Under the pieces are notes generated by a model. That model was not told where the DNA came from. It did no database searches and saw only the letters and a program-made list of their open reading frames with translations. Shown piece after piece: positions 43,770-58,049 of a stretch of DNA of 64,000 bases. Origin of the DNA: an uncultured Rhodospirillales bacterium (GTDB lineage Bacteria; Pseudomonadota; Alphaproteobacteria; Acetobacterales; Acetobacteraceae). A program made the translations under genes and the position numbers. The stretch lies in contig CAILMF010000055.1 of assembly GCA_903835235.1 (NCBI GenBank), forward strand, positions 335,537 through 399,536. The letters run 5' to 3'. Position 1 is the stretch's first letter. Every line of letters begins with the position of its first letter.

Positions 43770-45334
43770 TCAGCCGTCGCGCCGTCCTCGCCTCCCCGCT
43801 GCTCGCCGCGCCGGCCTTCGCCCAGACCGCTGGCGCCCGCGCGCTGCGCGTGGTGCCGCAGGCCAACCTGACCAGCCTGGACCCGGTCTGGACCACCGCC
43901 GTCGTCACCCGCAACCACGGCTTCATGGTGTACGACCAGCTCTGCGCGCAGGACGCCGGCGGCGTCATCCGGCCACAGATGGCGGAAGGCTGGCTTGAGG
44001 AGGATGACGGCCGCAGCCTGACCTTCACCCTGCGCCAGGGGCTGAGGTTCCATGACGGCCAGGCGGTGACCGCGACCGACTGCGTCGCCTCGATCCAGCG
44101 CTGGCGCCGCCGCGACCCCTTCACCCAGGTGCTCTGGCCGCGGGTCGATGACCTCAGCGTGCTGGACGACCGGCGCTTCCGCTTCCGCCTGAAGCAGCGC
44201 GTGCCGCTGCTGTTGCAGGCGCTGGGGCAGACGCAGTTCCCCTGCTTCATCATGCCCGCGCGCATTGCGGCGACGGATGCGTTCCAGCAGATCCGGGAAG
44301 CCGTCGGCTCCGGCCCGTTCCGCTTCCTGACGAATGAGTGGAACCCCGGCCAGGCGGCCTCCTGGGCGAAGTTCGACGGCTATGTCCCGCGCAGCGAACC
44401 GGTCGATGGCCTGGCCGGCGGCCGCGTGCCGCGGATCGAGCGAGTCGAGTGGACCGTCATCTCGGACCCCGCCACGGCGGCCAACGCCATGACCACGGGT
44501 GAGCAGGACTATTGGGAATATCCGCTGCACGACCTGTTGCCGCTGATGCGGCGCAACCGCCAGCTGGTGGTGGAACAGCGCCTGCTGGACGGCACCTACG
44601 GCATCTGTCGCTTCAACACGCTGCACCCGCCCTTCGACAACCCGGCGATCCGCCGTGCCGTGGCCATGGCGGTGGACCAGCGTGACTACCTGCGCGCCGT
44701 GGCCGGCGAGGACCCCGCGGGCTGGGGCGTCTGCGAGGGCGTTTTTACCTGTGACACGCCGCTGGCCAGCGAAGTGGGCAGCGAGGTGCTGAAGACCCAC
44801 AACATCGAGCGCGCCAAGGCCGCCCTGGCCGCCGCCGGCTACAAGGGCGAGAGGGTGGTGCTGGTAGCGCCCAGCGACTACCCGCAGATCAACGCGCTGT
44901 CGCTCGTTACCGCCGATGTGCTGCGCCGCCTGGGCATGAATCTGGAATTGGTCGCCACCGACTGGGGCAGCCTGATCCAGCGCCGCGCCAGCAAGGAGCC
45001 GGTGGAGAAGGGCGGCTGGAGCATCATCCACACCACCTCCTCCGGCCAGTCGCTGACCCAGCCGGTGACCCACCTGTTCCTGCGCGCCAATGGCGCCAAT
45101 GCCTGGTTCGGCTGGCCAGACGACCCCGAGGTGGAGCGCCTGCGCAATGCCTGGACCGAGGCCGCAAACCCCACCGAGGGCAAGCGCATCGCCGATGACC
45201 TGAACCGCCAGGCGATGCAGCTGATGGCCTATGTACCCTTGGGCTACTACTGGCAGCCCAGCGTCTGGCGCCGCAACGTCACCGGGGTGTTCAAGAGCCC
45301 CGTCACCGCCTTCTGGAATATCGGCAAGTCATGA
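43766..45334 (+). CDS. ABC transporter substrate-binding protein, family 5 (array member 6)
   Basis: 522 residues. Signal MISRRAVLASPLLAAPAFAQ; mature RALRVVPQANLTSLDPVWTT. It is one of the more diverged members: QLCAQDAGGVIRPQMAEGW lacks the usual LYG-x-D-x-x-F pattern, and GEQDYWEYPLHDLLPLMRRN replaces the E-x-D-W-(Y/W/F)-E block. A distinct ligand is likely. Overlaps members 5 and 7 by four bases. Confidence 0.87.
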   Translation: MISRRAVLASPLLAAPAFAQTAGARALRVVPQANLTSLDPVWTTAVVTRNHGFMVYDQLCAQDAGGVIRPQMAEGWLEEDDGRSLTFTLRQGLRFHDGQAVTATDCVASIQRWRRRDPFTQVLWPRVDDLSVLDDRRFRFRLKQRVPLLLQALGQTQFPCFIMPARIAATDAFQQIREAVGSGPFRFLTNEWNPGQAASWAKFDGYVPRSEPVDGLAGGRVPRIERVEWTVISDPATAANAMTTGEQDYWEYPLHDLLPLMRRNRQLVVEQRLLDGTYGICRFNTLHPPFDNPAIRRAVAMAVDQRDYLRAVAGEDPAGWGVCEGVFTCDTPLASEVGSEVLKTHNIERAKAALAAAGYKGERVVLVAPSDYPQINALSLVTADVLRRLGMNLELVATDWGSLIQRRASKEPVEKGGWSIIHTTSSGQSLTQPVTHLFLRANGANAWFGWPDDPEVERLRNAWTEAANPTEGKRIADDLNRQAMQLMAYVPLGYYWQPSVWRRNVTGVFKSPVTAFWNIGKS

Positions 45335-46905
45335 TCACCCGTCGCCCCCTGCTGCTCGCCGCCCTGGCGGCGCCGTCGCTCGCCCGTGCGCAGACCGCCC
45401 AGCGCACCCTGCGCTTCATCCCCCAGGGCAACCTGGCCAATATCGACCCGGTCTGGTCCACCACCGTCATCGCCCGCAACCACGGCCTGATGATCTACGA
45501 CCAGCTCTTCGGCCTGGGCGCCGATTTCCAGCCCCGGCACCAGATGGCGCAGGGGCATGAGGTCTCCGCCGATGGCCTGACCTGGCGCATCAGCCTGCGC
45601 CCGGGGCTGAAATTCCACGACGGCGCGCCGGTGCGCAGCGCGGATTGCATCGCCAGCATCCTGCGCTGGTCCAAGCGGGACGTGCTGGGCCTGCGGCTGA
45701 ACGCGCTGCTGGAAGAAGCCCGCGCCGAATCGGACACCACCTTCACCCTCCGCCTCAAGCGCCCCTGGCCCGGCCTGGCCTGGGCGCTGGGCAAACCCAG
45801 CGCCAATATCTGCGCCATCATGCCCGAACGTGTCGCGCGCACCGACCCGTTCAAGCAGATCGAGGACTATACCGGCTCCGGCCCCTTCATCTTCCGCCCG
45901 GCGCAATGGGTGCCTGGCAGCCTGGCGGTGTATGAGCGCTTCGCCGACTACATCCCGCGCCAGGAGCCCAGCGACTTCCTCGCCGGCGGCAAACCCGTGA
46001 ACTTCGACCGGGTGGAATGGCGGGTGATGCCCGACCCGGCGACCGCCGCCGGCGCATTGCTGAACAACGAGGCGGATTGGTGGGAAACCCCGCTGCCGGA
46101 CCTGCTGCCGCGCCTGCGCCGCAACCGCGAGATTGAGATCGACGTCATCAACACCGCGGGCAACCTGGGCGTGCTGCGCTTCAACCATTTGCAGGCGCCG
46201 TTCGACAACCCGGCGGTCCGCCGTGCCCTGCTGCCGGCGGTGGACCAGCGCGCCTTCATGCAGGCCGCCTATGGCGAGGACCCCGCGCTGTGGCGCATCC
46301 CCGCCGGCGCCTTCACCCCAGGCACGCCCCTGGCCAATGACGCAGGGTTGGAGGTTCTCACCAGCCCGCGCAGCATAGAAGCCGCGCAGAAGGCACTGCG
46401 CGAGAGCGGCTACGCTGGCCAGAAAGTGGCGATGATGACGCCGACCGACCTGGCCAACATCAACGCGCTGTCGGAGGTCGCCGCCGACCTGATGCGGCGA
46501 ATCGGCTTCAACGTGGAACTCCAGGCCACCGACTGGGGCACCGCCATCCAGCGCCGCGCCAACCGCAACCTGCCGGACCAGGGCGGCTGGAGCGCCTTCT
46601 GCACCACCTGGGAGGGGCTGGACACCAGCGTGCCCGGCAGCCACCAACCGCTGCGCGGCAATGGGCTGGAAGGCTGGGCCGGCTGGAGCACCTCCCCGGC
46701 GCGGGAGGCGCTGCGCGAGGATTGGTTCAACGCCACCACCCTGGCCGAGGAACGCGGCATCGCCGAACGGCTGCAACGCCTGACCTGGCAGGAGGCGCCC
46801 TTCGTGCCGCTGGGCCAGGGCCGGCCGCCGCAGGCCTGGCGCCGCAGCCTTTCGGGGCTGGTCAAGGGCGGGCCGGCGCTGTTCTGGAACCTGCGCAAGG
46901 CCTGA
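45331..46905 (+). CDS. ABC transporter substrate-binding protein, family 5 (array member 7)
   Basis: 524 residues. Signal MITRRPLLLAALAAPSLARA; mature RTLRFIPQGNLANIDPVWST. NEADWWETPLPDLLPRLRRN returns to the WWE type seen in members 1, 2 and 8. Ends LFWNLRKA. It closes the overlapping block; 136 bases separate it from member 8. Confidence 0.88.
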   Translation: MITRRPLLLAALAAPSLARAQTAQRTLRFIPQGNLANIDPVWSTTVIARNHGLMIYDQLFGLGADFQPRHQMAQGHEVSADGLTWRISLRPGLKFHDGAPVRSADCIASILRWSKRDVLGLRLNALLEEARAESDTTFTLRLKRPWPGLAWALGKPSANICAIMPERVARTDPFKQIEDYTGSGPFIFRPAQWVPGSLAVYERFADYIPRQEPSDFLAGGKPVNFDRVEWRVMPDPATAAGALLNNEADWWETPLPDLLPRLRRNREIEIDVINTAGNLGVLRFNHLQAPFDNPAVRRALLPAVDQRAFMQAAYGEDPALWRIPAGAFTPGTPLANDAGLEVLTSPRSIEAAQKALRESGYAGQKVAMMTPTDLANINALSEVAADLMRRIGFNVELQATDWGTAIQRRANRNLPDQGGWSAFCTTWEGLDTSVPGSHQPLRGNGLEGWAGWSTSPAREALREDWFNATTLAEERGIAERLQRLTWQEAPFVPLGQGRPPQAWRRSLSGLVKGGPALFWNLRKA

Positions 46906-47041
46906 GGCGCCGCTGGCACACCATGTGCAAGTCAGCGGTGGGAACAAGGGCGGAGGCGTCTGGACGCTGGCATCCTGCCCATGAATGCGGCAGGCTGACA
47001 CGAAACCGGGCGAACGCCAGGAATTGGAGACGAGGGACCAC

Positions 47042-48640
47042 ATGGATCGCAGGACACTCATCAAGGCTGGCGCCGGTCTCGGCCTGGCTGGGCATTTCGG
47101 CCTTTCGGCTCCGGCGTATTCGCAGGGCGCCGCCGCCCGCACGCTGAAGTTCGTGCCGCAGGCCAACCTGGCCAATTTCGACCCGATCTGGGGCACCCAG
47201 TACGTGGTGCGCAACGCCGCCGCCCTGGTGTGGGACACGCTGTTCGGCTTTGACGAGCACCTGGTGCCGAAGCCGCAGATGGCCGAAGGCGCCAGCGTTT
47301 CGGCCGATGGCCTGACCTGGACCATCAAACTGCGCGCCGGCCTGAAGTTCCATGACGGCAGCACCGTGAACGCCAAGGACGTGGTCGCCAGCCTGACCCG
47401 CTGGTCTGCCCGCGACTCGATGGGCCAGATGATCAAGGCCATCCAGCAGGAGCTGGTGGCGGTGGACGACCTGACCGTCCGCTGGGTGCTGAAGCGCCCC
47501 TACCCGAAGATGCTGATGGCGCTGGGCAAGAACTCCACGCCCATGGCCTTCATCATGCCGGAACGCATCGCCAAGACCGACCCGTTCAAGCAGATCGACG
47601 AGTATATCGGCTCCGGCCCGATGCGCTTCGTGAAGGATGAATGGGTCCCCGGCGCCAAGGCTGTCTTCGCCAAGTTCGCCGACTACAAGCCGCGGCAGGA
47701 GCCGAACAGCTGGCTGTCCGGCGGCAAGCACATCATGGTCGACCGCATCGAGTGGATCGTGATGCCGGACCCGGCCACGGCTTCCGCCGCGCTGCAGAAC
47801 GGTGAAGTGGACTGGTGGGAAAACCCCATCACCGACCTGGTGCCGCAGCTGCGCCGCAACCGCAACGTGCGCGTGGATATCGCCGACCCGCTCGGCAATA
47901 TCGGCACCTTCCGGATGAACCACCTGACCACGCCGTTCAACAGCGTGAAGGCGCGCCAGGCGGTGCTGGCGGCGCTGAGCCAGGAAGACTACATGCGCGC
48001 CCTGGTGGGCGACGACAACGCGCTGTGGAAGCACTGCCCGGGCTTCTTCACGCCGGGCACGCCGCTGTACACGGAAGAAGGCGGCGACCTGCTGAAGGGG
48101 CCGCGCAACATGGACCTGGCCAAGCGCCTGCTGGCCGAAAGCGGCTATGCCGGCACGCCCGTCACCTGCGTGGTGGCGCAGGACCAGCCCATCACCAAGG
48201 CGCAGGGCGATGTCACCGCCGACCTGCTGAAGCGCATCGGCTTCAACGTGGACTATGTGGCCACCGACTGGGGCACCACCGGCCAGCGCCGCGCCATGAA
48301 GAACCCGGTCGGCCAGGGTGGCTGGTCCATGTTCCACAGCTGGCACGCCGGCGCGGACTGCATCAACCCCGCCGTCTACATCGCCTGCCGCGCCAATGGG
48401 GACGCCGCCTGGTTCGGTTGGCCCAACATTCCCGCGGTGGAAACCGCGGTTACCGAATGGTTCGAGGCCCCGAACCTTGACGCCGAGAAGGCCGCGATCC
48501 GCAACCTGAACCGCGCCGGCATGGAGAACGTGACCTACGCGCCGACCGGCTTCTTCCTGCAGTACCAGGCCTGGCGCAGCAACGTCTCCGGCGTGGTCAA
48601 GGGACCGCTGCCGTTCTTCTGGGGCGTCTCCAAGACGTGA
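47042..48640 (+). CDS. ABC transporter substrate-binding protein, family 5 (array member 8)
   Basis: 532 residues from ATG 47042, which has GGAGACGAGGGA upstream. Signal DRRTLIKAGAGLGLAGHFGL contains RRTLIK, a good Tat motif; mature RTLKFVPQANLANFDPIWGT. NGEVDWWENPITDLVPQLRR is close to members 1 and 2. As the member nearest the permease genes, with a strong ribosome-binding site, it may be the ancestral partner of the transporter. Ends FFWGVSKT. Confidence 0.9.
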   Translation: MDRRTLIKAGAGLGLAGHFGLSAPAYSQGAAARTLKFVPQANLANFDPIWGTQYVVRNAAALVWDTLFGFDEHLVPKPQMAEGASVSADGLTWTIKLRAGLKFHDGSTVNAKDVVASLTRWSARDSMGQMIKAIQQELVAVDDLTVRWVLKRPYPKMLMALGKNSTPMAFIMPERIAKTDPFKQIDEYIGSGPMRFVKDEWVPGAKAVFAKFADYKPRQEPNSWLSGGKHIMVDRIEWIVMPDPATASAALQNGEVDWWENPITDLVPQLRRNRNVRVDIADPLGNIGTFRMNHLTTPFNSVKARQAVLAALSQEDYMRALVGDDNALWKHCPGFFTPGTPLYTEEGGDLLKGPRNMDLAKRLLAESGYAGTPVTCVVAQDQPITKAQGDVTADLLKRIGFNVDYVATDWGTTGQRRAMKNPVGQGGWSMFHSWHAGADCINPAVYIACRANGDAAWFGWPNIPAVETAVTEWFEAPNLDAEKAAIRNLNRAGMENVTYAPTGFFLQYQAWRSNVSGVVKGPLPFFWGVSKT

Positions 48641-48667
48641 CGTCGGTTTCCCTCCGCATCGCCGGCC

Positions 48668-48693
48668 GGCCGCGGGGCGCAAGCCCCGTGGCC
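48668..48693 (+). other. Stable GCAA-capped hairpin between binding-protein array and permease genes
   Basis: GGCCGCGGGGC (48668-48678) pairs with GCCCCGTGGCC (48683-48693) with one G-T wobble and a GCAA tetraloop; flanking CCGGCCGG runs could extend it. There is no T-run. Hairpins at this position in binding-protein transporter operons are known to protect the upstream mRNA, so more binding protein than permease is made. That role is inferred here. Confidence 0.55.
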
Positions 48694-48726
48694 GCCCACC
48701 GGCCGGCCCCGCCGAAGGCAGCATAA

Positions 48727-49664
<938 letters not shown>

Positions 49665-49668
<4 letters not shown>

Positions 49669-50582
49669 GCGCCTCCTCCCTTCCCAGCACCGTCCACGTG
49701 CCGGCCATCGCGGCCCCGCTGCCGGACGTGCTGCCGCCGTTCAAGCCGCGCCGCGGCTTCATCGGCTACCTGCGCAAGAACCCCATCATGGCCTTCGGCG
49801 GCGCCCTGCTGCTGACCATGCTGTGCATCGCGATCTTCGCGCCCTACCTGTGGACGGTGGACCCCACCTCCCTGGCGCCGGCGCGGCGCACGCGGGAACC
49901 TTCGGCCATGTACTGGTTCGGCACCGACATGCTGGGCCGCGACGTCTATTCCCGCGTGCTCTATGGCGCCCGGGTCTCCATGCTGGTCGGCTTCTCGGTG
50001 GCCATCCTGTCCAGCATCATCGGGCTGACCATCGGCCTCACCTCCGGCTTCGTCCGTTGGGCGGATGCCATCGTCATGCGCATCATGGACGGCATGATGA
50101 GCATCCCGCCGATCCTGCTGGCCATCGCGCTGATGGCGCTGACCCGCGGCAGCGTGCAGAACGTCATCATCGCCATCACCATCGCGGAAATCCCCCGCGT
50201 CTCCCGCCTGGTGCGCGGCGTGGTGCTGAGCCTGCGCGAACAACCCTATGTCGATGCGGCGGTGGCCTGCGGCACCCGCACGCCGACCATCATCTGGCGC
50301 CACATTTTGCCCAACACGCTGGCGCCGATCACGGTGCAGGCCACCTATATCTGCGCCTCCGCCATGATCACCGAAGCCATTCTCAGCTTCATCGGCGCCG
50401 GCACGCCGCCGATCATCCCCAGCTGGGGCAACATCATGGCCGAGGGCCGCGCGCTCTGGCAGGTGAAGCCCTACATCGTGTTCTTCCCGGCCGTTTTCCT
50501 CAGCATGACCGTGCTGGCGGTGAACCTGCTGGGCGATGGCCTGCGCGACGCGCTGGACCCCCGCATGGCCAAGAGGCTCTGA
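49665..50582 (+). CDS. ABC transporter permease (DppC-like)
   Basis: 305 residues from TTG 49665, overlapping the previous stop (TTGA). The N-terminal cytoplasmic leader with a first helix ([19 protein letters not shown]) is typical of the OppC_N domain. HWFGTDxxGRD appears as [15 protein letters not shown], and the EAA loop is [20 protein letters not shown]. It pairs with the DppB-like subunit as the membrane channel. Confidence 0.92.
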
Positions 50583-50586
50583 CGCA

Positions 50587-51575
<989 letters not shown>

Positions 51576-51579
<4 letters not shown>

Positions 51580-52601
51580 CTGCGCTGCTCGAAGTCATCG
51601 ACCTGAAGAAGCACTTCCCCATCCGTGGCGGCTTCCTCGGCGGCACCACCGCGCATGTCTATGCGGTGGATGGCGTCTCCTTCAGCATCGAGAAGGGCGA
51701 GACCCTGTCGCTCGTCGGCGAATCCGGCTGCGGCAAGTCCACCGTCGGCAAGGCCATCCTGCGGCTGTTCGACCTGACCGGTGGCCAGGTGGTGCTGGAC
51801 GGCAAGCGGATCGACGACATGCAGCCGGCCACGCTGCGGCCGATGCGCCGGCGCATGCAGGTGGTGTTCCAGGACCCCTTCAGCAGCCTGAACCCGCGCA
51901 TGCGGGTCAAGGACATCCTGGCGGAACCCATCCGCAATTTCGGCCTGGCGACGAACAGCAAGGATCTGGACGACCGCCTCGCCCGGCTGATGGACAAGGT
52001 CCAACTGCCGCGGGACGCGATCAACCGCTGGCCGCATGAGTTCTCCGGCGGCCAGCGCCAGCGCATCGGCATCGCCCGCGCCTTGGCGGCGGACCCGGAC
52101 CTGATCATCTGCGACGAGGCGGTCTCCGCGCTCGACGTTTCGGTCAAGGCGCAGATCGTCAACCTGCTGCAGGATCTGCAGAAGGAACTCGGCCTGGCGC
52201 TGCTGTTCATCAGCCACGACCTGGCCATTGTGGAGCACATGACGCACCGGGTGGCGGTGATGTACCTGGGCAAGATCGTGGAGGTCGCCAAGAAGCGCGA
52301 CCTCTTCGCCGCGCCCAAGCACCCCTACACCCAGGCGCTGCTTTCCGCCGTGCCGGTGCCGGAACCCGGCGCCGCCCGCCAGCGGGTGATCCTGAAGGGC
52401 GACGTGCCCAGCCCGATCAACCCGCCCAAGGGCTGCCGCTTCCACACCCGCTGCCCCTACGCCTTCGACCGCTGCCGCACCGAGGAACCGCCGCTGCGGG
52501 CCCTGGCCGGCGGCCACATGGCGGCCTGCCACCTGCATGACCGGCCGGATTCTGAGAATCCATTGGCCGGGGAGGCAGGTAAGGCGGTACTCCCGGCCTG
52601 A
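51576..52601 (+). CDS. ABC transporter ATP-binding protein (DppF-like)
   Basis: 341 residues from ATG 51576. Walker [12 protein letters not shown]-loop [13 protein letters not shown], signature [16 protein letters not shown], Walker [19 protein letters not shown] and ISHDLA are intact. The C-terminal extension has [14 protein letters not shown]. With the DppD-like protein it forms the heterodimeric motor. It ends the transporter operon proper. Confidence 0.94.
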
Positions 52602-52622
52602 CACTGCCCGAAGGTACCGGCC

Positions 52623-52967
52623 ATGGCCGACCCGTTGATGCTGGAGGTCCGCGAGGCCCGCGGACCCCTAGGTCGCTTCTTCAAGGTGCTGTTCTGGGTA
52701 TTCCAGTGCATCACCCTGCTGCTGATGCTGGGCACCTGTGCCTTCGTCACTCCCTACCTCGGCGCCGATGATCCTGAAGTGGTCATGGGCGCCGGCATGT
52801 TCGGCGCCTTCGCCACGCTTTCGCTCTGGGTCATCTGGCCGTTGGGCACCGTGGTGCTGGGCGTGCTGGCGCTGGTGACGCGCGGCCGCAAGCAGCTGAT
52901 CCCGGCACCCCTGGCCATGCGCCGCGCCGGCAGCGTGCCGGAGACGACGTGGGGCCCACGCGGCTGA
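52623..52967 (+). CDS. Small membrane protein of unknown function
   Basis: 114 residues, 21 bases after the DppF-like gene. Two hydrophobic segments (FFKVLFWVFQCITLLLMLGT and LSLWVIWPLGTVVLGVLALV) flank an exterior loop TPYLGADDPEVVMGAG. The C-terminal tail is basic. No family is recognised beyond a general resemblance to two-helix proteins of unknown function. It is probably co-transcribed with the transporter and could be an accessory subunit. Confidence 0.65.
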   Translation: MADPLMLEVREARGPLGRFFKVLFWVFQCITLLLMLGTCAFVTPYLGADDPEVVMGAGMFGAFATLSLWVIWPLGTVVLGVLALVTRGRKQLIPAPLAMRRAGSVPETTWGPRG

Positions 52968-53110
52968 GCCGCGACCTGGGCCTGCGCGACCGCGCCTCTG
53001 GCGGAAACATTCCCCGCCCTGCCGCTTGACGGAATGCAGGCGTAGGGCGACTTTCCACCCCTAGGCGGCCAGCTGGCCGTACATCCGGAACCAATCGGAG
53101 GAGAAGCGGC

Positions 53111-53620
<510 letters not shown>

Positions 53621-53648
53621 CCCGACTCTTCCACGCCTGTGCAGACCA

Positions 53649-53676
53649 CCCCTCCCGGCCTGAAGGCTGGGAGGGG
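53649..53676 (+). other. Hairpin between small and large hydroxylase subunit genes
   Basis: CCCCTCCCGGCC pairs with GGCTGGGAGGGG (one G-T wobble) around TGAA, giving a 12-pair stem. It lacks a T-run and lies inside the operon, so a role in subunit stoichiometry or mRNA end protection is more likely than full termination. Confidence 0.5.
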
Positions 53677-53732
53677 CTCGCACCAAGCGGGGCAAAGACC
53701 CCGCGCGCGACCAATCCAGGGAGGCTAACGCC

Positions 53733-56114
<2,382 letters not shown>

Positions 56115-56128
56115 GAGGGGACCGCGAG

Positions 56129-56923
56129 ATGTATGATTTCGAATACCACAAGCCGACCAGCGTTGCGGACGCGGTGAAGATCCTCTCCGCCGACAGCGAT
56201 GCCCGCCCGATCTCCGGCGGCCAGACCCTGCTGCCGGCGCTGAAGCACCGCCTGAACAAGCCGACCAGCGTGGTCGATCTCTCGGGCATCGCCGAGCTGA
56301 AGGGCATCAAGCGCGACGGCGACAAGATCGTCATCGGCGCCATGACCCGCCATGCCGATGTCGCCAACAGCGCCGAAGTGAAGGCAGCCATCCCCGCCCT
56401 GGCCCAGCTGGCCGGCAGCATCGGCGACAACCAGGTGCGCAACCGCGGCACCATCGGCGGCAGCGTTTCCAACAACGACCCGGCGGCGGACTACCCCTCG
56501 GCCGTGCTGGCGCTGAACGCGACCATCGTGACCTCCAAGCGCCGCATCGCCGCGGATGACTTCTTCCAGGGCATGTTCACCACGGCGCTGGATGCCGGGG
56601 AACTGCTGGTGGCCGTGGAGTTCCCGGTGCCGGAAAAGGCCGGCTACGCGAAGATGAAGAACCCGGCCAGCCGCTACGTCATGGCCGGCGCCTTCGTCGC
56701 CAAGACCGGCGGGCAAGTGCGCGTGGCCATCAATGGCGCCGCCGCCTGCGTGTTCCGCCAGGCGGAGATGGAAAAGGCGCTGGCCGCCAGCTGGTCCCCG
56801 GCCGCCGTTGCCGGCGTGGTGCAGCCGGCCGATGACATGAACAGCGACATCCACGGCAGCGCCGAATACCGCGCCCATCTGGTGACGGTGATGGCCAAGC
56901 GCGCGGTCGCCGCTGCCGGCTGA
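56129..56923 (+). CDS. Molybdenum hydroxylase medium FAD subunit (CoxM type)
   Basis: 264 residues. The two FAD-binding motifs of the family are present: ISGGQTLLPALKHRL (residues 28-42) and NRGTIGGSVSNNDPAADYPS. The C-terminal CO_deh_flav_C-like part includes ASRYVMAGAFVAKTGG. It accepts electrons from the small subunit and passes them to an acceptor such as a quinone. ATG 56129 follows AGAGGGGA and lies 14 bases after the large-subunit stop, completing an S-L-M operon. Confidence 0.92.
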   Translation: MYDFEYHKPTSVADAVKILSADSDARPISGGQTLLPALKHRLNKPTSVVDLSGIAELKGIKRDGDKIVIGAMTRHADVANSAEVKAAIPALAQLAGSIGDNQVRNRGTIGGSVSNNDPAADYPSAVLALNATIVTSKRRIAADDFFQGMFTTALDAGELLVAVEFPVPEKAGYAKMKNPASRYVMAGAFVAKTGGQVRVAINGAAACVFRQAEMEKALAASWSPAAVAGVVQPADDMNSDIHGSAEYRAHLVTVMAKRAVAAAG

Positions 56924-57073
56924 GATCAGTTGAGAGGCTGATTCGCCGCTGCGGCCCCTATGCGCCCTCGCGGATCAGCCTTCCGGGCCGAGCGGGGACC
57001 AACCCCGCCGGCCCATACTTCCCGCGCCCTGGCCACCCGGCCGGGGCGTTGGCGTGTTGAAGGGGAGACGTCC

Positions 57074-58045
57074 ATGCGCATCACCCGCCGCCAGGCCTTG
57101 CCTGTGCTTGGCCTGGCCCTGCCTGCCCTGGCGCGCGCCCAGGCGGAATGGCCCGCCCGGCCGATCCGCATGGTCATCCCCTACCCACCTGGCGGCGCCA
57201 GCGACATCATCGCCCGGCTGCTGGCCCCGCACCTGACGGAGCTGCTGGGCCAGACCCTGGTGGTGGAGAACCGCCCGGGCGCCAATGGCTTCATCGCCGG
57301 CGAACTGGTCGCCCGCGCGGCGCCGGATGGTTATACGTTGCTGATGGCGAATGCCGGCCCCAACGGCATGGGTCCCGCGCTGTATGGCAGCCGCACGCCC
57401 TATGATGCGATCCGCGACTTCAGCGCGGTCATGGCGGTTTCGGTGGTGCCGCTGATCCTGGGCGTGAACCCCGCCGTGCCCGCCCGCAACATCCAGGAGC
57501 TGCTGGCCCATGCCCGCGCCCAGGCAGGCCGGATGAGCTACGGCACCGCCGGCATCGGCTCGGCTGGGCATATGGCGATGGAGTTGCTGAAGTCGCTGAC
57601 CGGGGCCGAGATCACCCATATCCCCTATCGCGGCAGCGCACCCACGGCGGCGGACCTGATCGCCGGCGTCATCCCCGCCAGCGTGGATACCGCGCCCTCC
57701 CTGCTGCCGCACATCGCCGCCGGGCGGGTGAAGGGCGTGGCGATCTTCTCCTCCCCGCGGCTGGCGGAGGCCCCCGACCTGGCCCCGGTGAGCGAGACGG
57801 TGCCGGGTTGCGAGGCGGTCAGCTGGGGTGGCGTGCTGGCCCCGGCGGGCACGCCGCCGGCCATCATCGCCCGGCTCAACGCCGCCCTGAACCAGGCGAT
57901 TGCCAAGCCGGAAGTGCATGACGCGCTGCTGCGCCAGGGCATCCAGCCGCAGCGCGGCACACCCGAGGCCTTCGCCGGCTATGTCGGCGCCGAGGTGGCC
58001 AAGTGGCGGGGCGTGGTGCAGCGCATGGCGCTGCGCCCGGAATAG
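57074..58045 (+). CDS. Bug/TctC-family binding protein
   Basis: 323 residues. Signal TRRQALPVLGLALPALARAQ with twin Arg; mature WPARPIRMVIPYPPGGASDI. VVENRPGANGFIAGELVARA, PDGYTLLMANAGPNGMGP and ITHIPYRGSAPTAADLIAG are the family blocks. AGGGGAGA precedes the ATG. It is another orphan without TctA/TctB and follows the hydroxylase genes by 150 bases, so it may bind the same class of carboxylate. Unlike the other two it has the canonical P-Y-P-P-G-G loop. Confidence 0.9.
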   Translation: MRITRRQALPVLGLALPALARAQAEWPARPIRMVIPYPPGGASDIIARLLAPHLTELLGQTLVVENRPGANGFIAGELVARAAPDGYTLLMANAGPNGMGPALYGSRTPYDAIRDFSAVMAVSVVPLILGVNPAVPARNIQELLAHARAQAGRMSYGTAGIGSAGHMAMELLKSLTGAEITHIPYRGSAPTAADLIAGVIPASVDTAPSLLPHIAAGRVKGVAIFSSPRLAEAPDLAPVSETVPGCEAVSWGGVLAPAGTPPAIIARLNAALNQAIAKPEVHDALLRQGIQPQRGTPEAFAGYVGAEVAKWRGVVQRMALRPE

Positions 58046-58049
58046 GGGC

